22,741 bases of DNA from JAEUIA01 sp034440255 (lineage in GTDB: Bacteria > Planctomycetota > UBA1135 > GCA-002686595), in the NCBI GenBank assembly GCA_034440255.1, contig JAWXBU010000063.1, positions 1 through 22,741 on the forward strand, given 5' to 3'. The first letter of the stretch is position 1. Each line of letters begins with the position of its first letter. Shown piece after piece: positions 15,407-22,725 of this stretch. The notes under the pieces were generated by a model. It was not told the origin of the DNA. It worked only from the letters and a program-made list of their open reading frames with translations, and searched no databases. Position numbers and translations under genes: made by a program.

Positions 15407-16531
15407 GTGGAGGCACCTCTCGCACAACCGACGTCACTGGGTGAACTCGCGCGCCTCTTCCTGCAGCTGGGCATCACGGGATTCGGCGGACCAGCCGCCC
15501 ACATTGCGATGTTGCGCGACGAAGTCGTCGTCCGGCGAGCGTGGCTCAGCGAGCGCGAGTTCTTGGACTTGCTCGGCGCGACGAACCTGATCCCGGGCCC
15601 GAACTCGACGGAGATGGCCCTTCACGTCGGATGGCGGAGGCGGCGGACCGCGGGGCTCGTCGTCGCGGGCCTGGCCTTCATCGTGCCCGCAGTCCTCATC
15701 ACGTCGGTGATTGCTTGGTCGTACGTGAAATACGGGTCGCTTCCGCCCGTGCAGTGGATCTCGTGGGGGATCAAACCCGTGATCGTCGCGATCGTATTCG
15801 ATGCGCTGGTCAAGCTCGTTCCCAGTGCAGCGAAATCCTGGACGCTGCGCGCCGTGGGATTGTCTGCGATCGTCGCATTCGTGTTGGGCGCGAATGAACT
15901 CGTCGTGATCTTCGGAGCCGGCGCGATCGTCTGCGCCTCGAACCTGTCCACGAAACGCGCGCTTCCGGTGTTCTTGCCGTTCGCGGCTTGGAGCCTCGGT
16001 GCGAGCACGCTTTCGCTCTCGAGCATCTTCTGGATCTTCCTGAAGATCGGATCGGTCTTGTTCGGAAGCGGCTACGTGCTCATCGCGTTCTTGCGCACCG
16101 ATTTCGTCGAGCGTCTCGGCGTGTTGACCGAAGCCCAGCTGCTCGATGCCGTCGCGGTCGGACAAGTCACTCCCGGACCGGTGTTCTCGACCGCGACATT
16201 CATCGGGTATCTGCTCGCCAGCTGGAGCGGCGCCCTCGTTGCGACGATCGGCATTTTCCTGCCCGCATTCGTCTTCGTAGCATTGAGCGCGCCGTTCATC
16301 CCTCGACTGCGCGCCTCCAAATTCGCGGCCGCGCTCCTCGACGGCGTCACCATCGCGTCGCTCGCACTCATGGCTTGCGTGACGTTCGAAATCGGGCGTG
16401 GCGCACTCGTCGACATCCCGACCATCGCCGTCGCCATCGCCGCATTCTGGCTGCTGCGCCGGCGCATCAACGCGACGTGGCTGATCGCAGGCGGCGGACT
16501 CGTCGGACTCGTGAAGTTCTGGACAGCGTGA
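15407..16531 (+). CDS. chrA: ChrA-type (CHR family) transporter
   Basis: CHR proteins of the long form have two homologous halves; characterised members export chromate. The 374-residue product carries the first-half signature GITGFGGPAAHIAMLRDEVV with LLGATNLIPGPNSTEMA. The second-half signature is FGSGYVLIAFLRTDFVE with LLDAVAVGQVTPGPVFSTATFIGYLLA. About ten membrane segments are present. GTG 15407 is used because upstream codons are basic and non-conserved in character; the ribosome binding site is weak. Chromate as the substrate is only a family-level guess, since no arsenate, chromate or metal-resistance neighbours exist. It ends 26 bp before prfB and may be co-transcribed with it. Confidence 0.88.
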   Translation: MEAPLAQPTSLGELARLFLQLGITGFGGPAAHIAMLRDEVVVRRAWLSEREFLDLLGATNLIPGPNSTEMALHVGWRRRRTAGLVVAGLAFIVPAVLITSVIAWSYVKYGSLPPVQWISWGIKPVIVAIVFDALVKLVPSAAKSWTLRAVGLSAIVAFVLGANELVVIFGAGAIVCASNLSTKRALPVFLPFAAWSLGASTLSLSSIFWIFLKIGSVLFGSGYVLIAFLRTDFVERLGVLTEAQLLDAVAVGQVTPGPVFSTATFIGYLLASWSGALVATIGIFLPAFVFVALSAPFIPRLRASKFAAALLDGVTIASLALMACVTFEIGRGALVDIPTIAVAIAAFWLLRRRINATWLIAGGGLVGLVKFWTA

Positions 16532-16557
16532 GCGCGTGCCTTATGCTCTCGCCCCAA

Positions 16558-17671
16558 ATGGCCAGCATGAAGGATCTCACGGAACGCGCGAACTCTCTCC
16601 TCCGTCGCTTCGAACAGTTGAAGGAGAGTCTTTGACTACGCCACCAACCTGAAGCGGTTCGGTGAGATCGAAGAGCTGCAGACGCAGCCCGATTTTTGGA
16701 CGAATGCGGAACGCGCGCAGCGTTTCGTCAATGAGATGAAGAACGTGCGCTCGGTGGTCGAGCCCGTGAAGCGCGTGCAGAGTGCCTACGACGATCTGGG
16801 CGTGCTCGTCGAGATGGGTCGAGAAGCCAGTGAAGCGGACGTGGTCGACGAGGCCGAGAAATCCGTGCTCACGATCGAGCAAGGCATCCACGATCTCGAT
16901 TTCCGCGTGATGCTCGGCGGCCCGGACGATCGCTCCGGCGCGTACGTGCAGTTCGCTCCGGGCGCAGGCGGTGTCGATGCGGCGGATTGGGCCGGCATCT
17001 TGCTGCGCATGTACGTGCGCTGGGCCGAGCGCAAGGGATACAAGGTCAGCGAGGTCGATCGCACCGAGGACGACGACGGCGGCATTCGCTCGGCGACGCT
17101 GGAAATCGAGGGTGATTACGCGTTCGGGAGATTGAAGGCCGAGAGCGGCGTGCACCGACTCGTGCGCATCAGTCCCTTCGATGCGCAAGCTCGGCGCCAG
17201 ACAGCGTTCGCATCTGTCGACGTGACGCCGATCCTCGACGACTCGATCAAGATCGACATCAAGGAGAGCGACGTCGAGATCGAAACGATGCGATCAGGCG
17301 GCGCCGGTGGTCAGAACGTGAACAAGGTCGAAACGGCCGTGAGATTGCGCCACTTGCCGTCGGGCATCGTGATCCGCAGTCAGAGCCAACGCTCGCAGCT
17401 CAAGAACAAAGAGTTGGCGTTCAAACTGCTCGCTGCAAAATTGCGCCAGCGTGAAGAAGCGAAGCGCGACGCCGAGATGAGCGTGCTCTACGGCCAAAAG
17501 AGCGACACGAGCTTCGGCAGCCAAATTCGCTCGTACGTGATGCATCCCTACCAGATGGTGAAGGATCATCGGACCGACAAGGAAACCGGCAACATTCAGG
17601 CGGTTCTCGACGGCGACATCGACCCGTTCATCGAGGAGTATTTGCGCGGTCGCGGCGGCGCGCCGAAGTAG
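16558..17671 (+). CDS. prfB: Peptide chain release factor 2 with +1 programmed frameshift
   Basis: RF2 ends translation at UGA and UAA. The gene is in two frames: 16558-16632 encodes 25 residues up to CTT, followed by in-frame TGA. A +1 shift that skips T16633 continues at GAC 16634 through to TAG 17671, giving 370 residues (E. coli 365). The joined sequence KESL-DYATNLKRFGEIEELQTQPDFW reads as RF2. The anticodon-like tripeptide of RF2 is present in VRISPFDAQ, and the catalytic GGQ in RSGGAGGQNVNKVETAVRL. ATG 16567 or 16543 are alternative starts; none has a clear ribosome binding site. It is convergent with the next gene, with five bases between the stops. Confidence 0.97.
16621..16636 (+). 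other. prfB: Programmed +1 frameshift site of prfB
   Basis: The internal Shine-Dalgarno AAGGAG (16621-16626) lies three bases before CTT (16630-16632), followed by TGA-C (16633-16636). Spacing and slippery codon match the well-known prfB element (AGGGGG-TAT-CTT-TGA-C in E. coli). Slow termination at this UGA when RF2 is scarce favours the shift, giving autoregulation. Confidence 0.95.
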
Positions 17672-17676
17672 ACGTA

Positions 17677-19236
17677 TCAGTTCTTCGCGCTCTTCGGGCC
17701 GGTCAACTGTTCGCCGGTCGGAACCGTCGGAGCGAATTTCGAGCGCAAATTGGCCGTCTGCGGTGCTGCATCGGCGAGTCGACGCAGTTCGATCTGCCAC
17801 GCGGAACGGAACTGACCCTGTAGCGCGAAAATGTTCTCGGATTCGAGCGTGTCCGTTTTCACGTCGTACATCTCGAAGCGATCTTCGCGCGCGATGAACA
17901 CGAGTTTGTAGCGATCGTCGCGGTGCGCCAGGATCGCACTCGGCGCTTCGGGCGGATGAGATTCAGCGATGAGTTCGCGCGGACCTTCTTGCAGTAGTGA
18001 GAAGCCTTCCGATCCCGACAGCGGACGTTCGCCCACGAGCTCGAGAATCGTCGGCGCGATGTCGATCTGGCGCACGAGGCCGAACTGCCGCTTGCCGAGC
18101 GCAATGCGTCGATCCTCTTCGGCGACGGGCTTGACGATGAGAGGCACGCGCAACACTTCGTCGTAGAGCGTGATGTCGTGACCGGTGACACCGTGTTCGC
18201 CGAGCGCCTCGCCGTGACTGCCCGTGACGATGATCACGGTGTCATCGTATTGGCCCGTCTTCTTCAAGGTCGCAACGAGCTCGCCGATCGCGCGATCGAC
18301 GCCTTCGACTTGCTTTTTGTAGCGAGCGCGACACTCGGCCAAGCTCTGAACACCGCGAATTTGAGCTTGAATGCGGCATGTGACCACCGCGTCGCGATCG
18401 TTCGTAAACGTCGTCACGATGCGCTGCATCGGCGCGAACAAGTGGCCCTGATCGAACTGCGGCTCGAAGCGCATCGTGTCGGACGTGATCTCCAGTCGGC
18501 GCAGATTGAACGTGTCGTCCGAACGGAACTCGAGGCTGTGCGGACCCGCGCTCACGTCGATCTTCACCGACCAGTCTTCGGATGAGTGAGTGCGCACGCT
18601 GCCGATCGGCGAGCCGTCCAAGAAGACTTTCGCCGTGATCTCCTTGGTCCCGACGAGCTCGTCGGCGCGCGCCGGGTCGTTGTAGTGCACGTACGCGAAC
18701 CACGGCGTTCCGTGGTCGGCGTTCTCGAGGAAGGTCGTGACGCGCTCGTTCACCTCCGCAGCATCGACGGGAGAACTCGTGTGAGCGCGAAATGTGTCGA
18801 AGCCGCGATCGAGGCCTTGATCGCGAGCGACCGGCGCGAGTTCATCGGTGCTGATCTCGGCGAAAGTGCGCCAATCACGCTCCTTCAGATGTGCAGCGAG
18901 CAACGGCACGTCGGCATCGATCGCTTGACCGTCGTTGCGTACACCGCTTCCGTTGGGCGTACGGCCGCTCGCTATCGCGACGTGAGCGGGGAACGTCACC
19001 GAACTCTGCGCATAGCACGAGCGAAAGGTGAGACCCTCGTTGCTCAGAGCTTGAACGTTGGGCGTCTCTGCCGAACCGATGGACTTGCTGAAAGCGTCGA
19101 ATCGCAAGCTGTCGACCACGACGAGAAGCACGTTGGACTTCGCTCTGTGCTCGAACAAGAAGCACGAGGGGAGCGCGGCGAGCACGAGAAGCGGCACTAG
19201 GCGGACGCGCACGATCGAAGGCCTCGACGGGGACAT
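17677..19236 (-). CDS. Lipoprotein of the sulfatase/alkaline-phosphatase superfamily, atypical metal site
   Basis: The 519-residue product has a lipoprotein signal with lipobox LPSC (Cys25). The superfamily core starts at LLVVVDSLRFD (metal ligand D42). The nucleophile region reads CYAQSSVTFPAHVAIASGRTPNGSGV. It has T81-x-P83 in place of the Cys-x-Pro-x-Arg of true sulfatases, so it should not be matured to formylglycine and is more likely a phospho-ester or phospho-transfer type enzyme. A beta-rich insert lies at about residues 210-265 (AKVFLDGSPIGSV and GPHSLEFRSDD). The second metal motif, usually S-D-H-G-E, reads G-S340-H-G-E, so the expected Asp is Ser. GEHGVTGHDITLYDEVLRVPLI is otherwise intact. 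ATG 19236 is chosen to place the signal peptide at the N-terminus. Reduced or lost catalysis is possible. Confidence 0.85.
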   Translation of the reverse strand: MSPSRPSIVRVRLVPLLVLAALPSCFLFEHRAKSNVLLVVVDSLRFDAFSKSIGSAETPNVQALSNEGLTFRSCYAQSSVTFPAHVAIASGRTPNGSGVRNDGQAIDADVPLLAAHLKERDWRTFAEISTDELAPVARDQGLDRGFDTFRAHTSSPVDAAEVNERVTTFLENADHGTPWFAYVHYNDPARADELVGTKEITAKVFLDGSPIGSVRTHSSEDWSVKIDVSAGPHSLEFRSDDTFNLRRLEITSDTMRFEPQFDQGHLFAPMQRIVTTFTNDRDAVVTCRIQAQIRGVQSLAECRARYKKQVEGVDRAIGELVATLKKTGQYDDTVIIVTGSHGEALGEHGVTGHDITLYDEVLRVPLIVKPVAEEDRRIALGKRQFGLVRQIDIAPTILELVGERPLSGSEGFSLLQEGPRELIAESHPPEAPSAILAHRDDRYKLVFIAREDRFEMYDVKTDTLESENIFALQGQFRSAWQIELRRLADAAPQTANLRSKFAPTVPTGEQLTGPKSAKN

Positions 19237-19312
19237 ATGTCGGACCTGCTTGCCCACCGTGGACGCGCAGAACCGATCCACCTCTTTTCGCGCGCCGGTT
19301 GACGATGTCTTG

Positions 19313-19329
19313 AGGCGACCCTGTCGCCT
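19313..19329. other. Hairpin in the gap between divergent genes
   Basis: AGGCGAC (19313-19319) pairs with GTCGCCT (19323-19329) around CCT, in the 180-bp gap between the sulfatase-like gene and the thioredoxin-like gene. No T-run follows on either strand. It could be an operator or leader structure. Otherwise I see no clear promoter in this gap; TTGACG at 19299-19304 has no convincing -10 partner. Confidence 0.3.
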
Positions 19330-19416
19330 TCATGAGAATGCGAAAAGCCTTCCGCATCGCACCCTGTCCGGCGAGGCCTCCGAGCGGCAAAATGCGCGCC
19401 CTTTTCGAGGCTAGAC

Positions 19417-19815
19417 ATGACCGAACGACGACCGCACCCTCACTTCGACGACCGTGGAACGCTCTCTTGGGAGACGCGCTACGACGACGCCATCGCGCGC
19501 GCCAAGCGCGAAAAGAAGCACGTGTTCATCGAGATGGGACGTGAGTTGTGAGGTCAATGTCGCGCTCTCGTGCAGAGCGTCGTTCCGCGTCCGGATATCG
19601 CGCCGTTGTTGCAAGCGCATTTCGTCGCGCTCGCATCGGATGCCGACGAAACCGAGGACGCGGTGTTGAAACACGCGCACGAACTGGAGGACGCGTACAT
19701 GCTGCCGTTCGTCATGTTCATTGATGCGGAGGGCAAGTTCGTCGAAGGATTCGCGGGAGCCGCCAATCCGATCTCGTTCGCTGCGCGCTTGAAGCGCATC
19801 GCCGGAGTTCCCTGA
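19417..19815 (+). CDS. Thioredoxin-like selenoprotein with UxxC motif (in-frame TGA at codon 45)
   Basis: Read with TGA 19549-19551 as selenocysteine, the frame runs 132 residues from ATG 19417 (GAGG six bases upstream) to TGA 19815. The fold reads as thioredoxin: strand KHVFIEMG, then REL-U-GQC placing U45 and C48 as a UxxC redox pair at the head of a helix, FVALASDADE, and the cis-Pro strand MLPFVMFIDAEGK before GFAGAANP. Both halves are in one frame with matching codon use, so only the TGA breaks the gene. A SECIS-like hairpin follows at 19562-19580. The true stop is also TGA, as are many stops nearby, so UGA is not globally reassigned. Standard calling would give only an 82-residue fragment from GTG 19570. 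A recent Cys-to-stop mutation is the alternative. purH starts one base after the stop. Confidence 0.82.
19562..19580 (+). promoter_or_regulatory. Bacterial SECIS-like hairpin
   Basis: GCGCTCT (19562-19568) pairs with AGAGCGT (19574-19580), six Watson-Crick pairs plus a terminal G-U, around the five-base loop CGTGC. The loop begins 17 nt after the TGA and has G as its second base. Bacterial SECIS elements are coding hairpins just downstream of UGA, with the apical loop about 16-37 nt away and a G in its first two positions, so this candidate meets the usual description. It would be bound by the elongation factor SelB. Confidence 0.7.
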
Positions 19816-19816
19816 C

Positions 19817-21409
19817 ATGAATCGCATCCAACGCGCGCTCGTCAGCGTTTCCGACAAAACGGGCATCGAGGATTTCGCGCGCGCACTCGCCCGCGCCGGC
19901 GTCGAAATCCTCTCGACGGGCGGCACGTTCGCGACGCTGAAGAAAGCCGGTGTGCCCGTGCGCGAAGTCAGCGACTACACGGGCTTTCCCGAAATGATGG
20001 ACGGCCGCGTGAAGACGCTGCATCCGAAAGTGCACGGCGGAATCCTCGCACTGCGCGATGTCGCCACGCACACGGGAGCGATGAACGAGCACGGCATTGC
20101 GCCGATCGATCTGGTCGTCGTGAACCTATATCCGTTCGAGGCGACGGTGAAGAAGCCCGGCGTGACGCGCGAGGACGCGATCGAGAACATCGACATCGGC
20201 GGACCTTCGATGGTGCGCTCGGCGGCCAAGAATCATCGTTTCGTCGGCATCGTGACGAGTCCTTCCGACTACGCACGCGTGATCGACGAGATGCAAGCGA
20301 ACGGCGGTGCGTTGACCGATTCGTTCAAGCGCGACCTGGCGATCAAGGCCTATTCGCTGACAGCGCGTTACGACGCGGCGATCAGTGCGTGGTTGCACCG
20401 ATCGGAAGCTCGTCATACGACGAAGGATGCTTCGCCGTACCCCGCATCGTTCGCACTCGCCGGTGTGAAAGTCGCCGACCTGCGTTACGGCGAAAACCCG
20501 CATCAAACGGCCGCGTTCTATCGCGACACGACGTTCGACGAGCCGAGCCTCGCGACGGCGAAAGTGTTGAATGGCAAAACGCTCAGCTACAACAACTTGG
20601 TCGATCTCGACGCAGCACTCGGCATCGCCAAGGAGTTCGACGAGCCGTTCGTCGCCGTGTGCAAGCACAACAATCCGTGCGGTGCCGCGGCGGCGGAAGC
20701 GATCGCGACGGCGCTCGAACACGCGTGGGAGGGCGATCCCGTCTCGGCATTCGGATCGGTGCTCGCGTTCACGCGCACCGTCGATCTGCGCTGCGCTGAA
20801 TACTTGGTGTCGGGCAACCGCTTCGTCGAAGCGATCGTCGCGCCCGGGTTCGACGACGAAGCGTTTCGGATGCTCGTCGACAAGCCGAAGTGGGGCAAGA
20901 ACGTGCGCCTGCTGTCGATCGGCGATTTCGTGAGCGCGTCGCGCGACGCACGCGACGTCGAAGTGAAAAAGCTCGTCGGGGGTTTCCTCCTGCAGAATCG
21001 CGACCTGCACGCGGCCGGCGAAGGCGATTGCAAGGTGGCGACCAAGCGCGCTCCGACGACGGATGAACTGATCGGCCTCTTGTTCGCGAATCGAATCGCG
21101 AAGCACGTCAAGTCGAACGCGATCGTTCTAACCGAGAAAACACGCGTGCGCGGAGTCGGTGCCGGCCAGATGAGCCGCGTCGATTCAGTGCACATGGCCG
21201 TGCGCAAAGCCGGCGAGAATGCGCAACGCTGCGTGCTCGGTTCCGACGCGTTCTTCCCATTCAAGGATGGCGTCGAACTCGCGCTCGACGCGGGTATCAC
21301 GGCCTTCCTGCAACCGGGCGGTTCCGTGCGCGATGCCGAAGTCGTGGCCGCGTGCGACGAGCGCGGTGCCGCGATGGTGTTCAGCGGGGCGCGGCACTTC
21401 CGGCACTGA
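19817..21409 (+). CDS. purH: Bifunctional AICAR formyltransferase / IMP cyclohydrolase
   Basis: PurH carries out the last two steps of purine synthesis, from AICAR through FAICAR to IMP. The 530-residue product opens with the cyclohydrolase (MGS-like) domain: ALVSVSDKTGIEDFARAL, ILSTGGTFATLKKAG, and FPEMMDGRVKTLHPKVHGG. The transformylase domain follows, with LRYGENPHQTAAFY and the active-site K283-H284-NNPCG. The C-terminus is typical: SDAFFPFKDGVELALDAGI and FLQPGGSVRDAEV. Length is the bacterial norm. The ATG lies one base after the stop of the thioredoxin-like gene, so the two are probably translationally coupled, and poor decoding of the upstream UGA could reduce purH expression. Confidence 0.98.
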   Translation: MNRIQRALVSVSDKTGIEDFARALARAGVEILSTGGTFATLKKAGVPVREVSDYTGFPEMMDGRVKTLHPKVHGGILALRDVATHTGAMNEHGIAPIDLVVVNLYPFEATVKKPGVTREDAIENIDIGGPSMVRSAAKNHRFVGIVTSPSDYARVIDEMQANGGALTDSFKRDLAIKAYSLTARYDAAISAWLHRSEARHTTKDASPYPASFALAGVKVADLRYGENPHQTAAFYRDTTFDEPSLATAKVLNGKTLSYNNLVDLDAALGIAKEFDEPFVAVCKHNNPCGAAAAEAIATALEHAWEGDPVSAFGSVLAFTRTVDLRCAEYLVSGNRFVEAIVAPGFDDEAFRMLVDKPKWGKNVRLLSIGDFVSASRDARDVEVKKLVGGFLLQNRDLHAAGEGDCKVATKRAPTTDELIGLLFANRIAKHVKSNAIVLTEKTRVRGVGAGQMSRVDSVHMAVRKAGENAQRCVLGSDAFFPFKDGVELALDAGITAFLQPGGSVRDAEVVAACDERGAAMVFSGARHFRH

Positions 21410-21457
21410 TCGAAACGCTCCCCCTGCGCGACTTGAATGCCACCACGTTCACTTTAC

Positions 21458-21499
21458 CGCGTCGCGCGCGGCGCTGACCCGCGAGCTGTCGGCGACGCG
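21458..21499. terminator. GC-rich stem between convergent purH and protease genes, weak terminator candidate
   Basis: CGCGTCGC (21458-21465) pairs perfectly with GCGACGCG (21492-21499). Inside, CGCGG (21467-21471) can pair with CCGCG (21479-21483). It is the only notable structure in the 112-bp gap between two convergent genes. No T-run follows on either strand, and CG-rich pairing is common in this genome, so the call is tentative. Confidence 0.35.
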
Positions 21500-21521
21500 C
21501 TCTACTCCAATCCGTCGGGAG

Positions 21522-22709
21522 TCAGCGCTTGGCCGACGCCGCTTTCGGTCCGTTTGCGTTCATCGGTTCGAGCTGCGCGTAACCCACTTGCTCGAGCCAG
21601 TCGTACACAGCTGGCAACGGCGTCGCGAGCCCCATGTGAGGCACCACCGTCGGGCGCAGCGTGCCGTGCGTGTAGATCTTGGTGAAGATGCCGAGCAGTT
21701 CGTGCGTGGTCGCATCGAACACTCCGCCGCCTGAATTACCGATGTAGGTCGGCGCGCTGATCATCCAGTAGCGTTGCCCGTCGACCGAGTGATGCGTGTC
21801 CGCGATCTCGCCGAACGTGGGAATCGGATCGTTGCCCAGCGGACAGCCGACGGCGTAGATGTTCTCGAAAACGGCGACCTGATCGAGACGTTCACGCGGC
21901 GCCAGCTTGGCTCCGCATTCGACTGCGCGCGTCGAATTGAGCTTCAAGAGCGCGACGTCGAGCGCAGCGTCGTACTTCAACAGATGTGCGGTCTCCGACC
22001 GGATCTCTCCAGTGCGAGCGTAAATCGTGATCGGAACCGGCGTGTTCACGCTGTCAGGCGTCGACTGTATGTCGCGGATGACGTGCCACGCCGTGATGAC
22101 GTACGTCGTGTAGTCGGTCGATCCGTCGATCTGTTCGGAGCGCAACAACACGCCGCTTCCGACGGTTTCCTCGCCCATCAGCTGCACCGTGGGGCCGAGC
22201 AAGTCGCGCCACATGCGCTCCTTGTCGCGCTCCAGCGATTGCGCGAGTTGATCGACACCCGCGTTCGCAGCTTCGGCTGCTTCGAGCGCGCGTTGCACAC
22301 CTTCGTCGAGCGCTTGGTACTCGGCGATGAGCGTCGTGCGCAGTTCCGCGACGCGTACGTCGACGGCTTCGGGCCCGATCTCCTCGCGCACGTCGTCCCA
22401 CTGCGCCAATTTCGCGCGCTGCTCCGAAATGCTCGAGGCTGCGGTCGAGAGCTCGCAGGACAACTCCGACAATCGATCGCCGTAGCCGGCCGTGCGCTCT
22501 TGATTGCTCGCGAGCGCGTTTAGAGTCGCGATCGACGTACCGACACGGGTGGAAAGTTCTTCGAGCTCACGCGTGAGTGTGCGGATCCTCGTCGGATCGA
22601 CGCGCGGCGTCGCCTCGAGTTGTTCGACGCGCAAACGCATGTCACGCAGGGTGACGCCAGCCAATCCGAGTACCGCGATGGCACTCACCACGATCCACAT
22701 GTTGCGCAT
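21522..22709 (-). CDS. Membrane-anchored coiled-coil trypsin-like serine protease
   Basis: The 395-residue product starts with a membrane anchor (about residues 4-22, WIVVSAIAVLGLAGVTL). A charged helical region to about 170 with heptad character (VEQLE, LTRELEELSTRVG, AEYQALDEGVQRALEAAEAA) is likely a coiled coil. The C-terminal half is a trypsin-fold domain with the full triad: H209 in ITAWHVIRD, D251 in ALDVALLKL and S326 in YIGNSGGGVFD. No PDZ domain follows, unlike HtrA/DegP proteases. The enzyme should sit in the periplasm, held to the inner membrane. ATG 22709 has GGAGG nine bases upstream. It is convergent with purH, and no neighbour hints at a substrate. Confidence 0.9.
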   Translation of the reverse strand: MRNMWIVVSAIAVLGLAGVTLRDMRLRVEQLEATPRVDPTRIRTLTRELEELSTRVGTSIATLNALASNQERTAGYGDRLSELSCELSTAASSISEQRAKLAQWDDVREEIGPEAVDVRVAELRTTLIAEYQALDEGVQRALEAAEAANAGVDQLAQSLERDKERMWRDLLGPTVQLMGEETVGSGVLLRSEQIDGSTDYTTYVITAWHVIRDIQSTPDSVNTPVPITIYARTGEIRSETAHLLKYDAALDVALLKLNSTRAVECGAKLAPRERLDQVAVFENIYAVGCPLGNDPIPTFGEIADTHHSVDGQRYWMISAPTYIGNSGGGVFDATTHELLGIFTKIYTHGTLRPTVVPHMGLATPLPAVYDWLEQVGYAQLEPMNANGPKAASAKR

Positions 22710-22725
22710 CTAAAGGGACCTCCAA

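Noticed and set aside
19299..19327. Sigma-70 promoter with TTGACG before the thioredoxin-like gene
   Set aside because: The hexamer 17 bases later (TGTCGC) does not resemble TATAAT, so only half a promoter is present.
19570..19815. Stand-alone 82-residue protein starting at GTG 19570
   Set aside because: It lacks the first strand and redox motif of the thioredoxin fold, and the same frame continues upstream through one TGA to a good start. It is the tail of the selenoprotein candidate.
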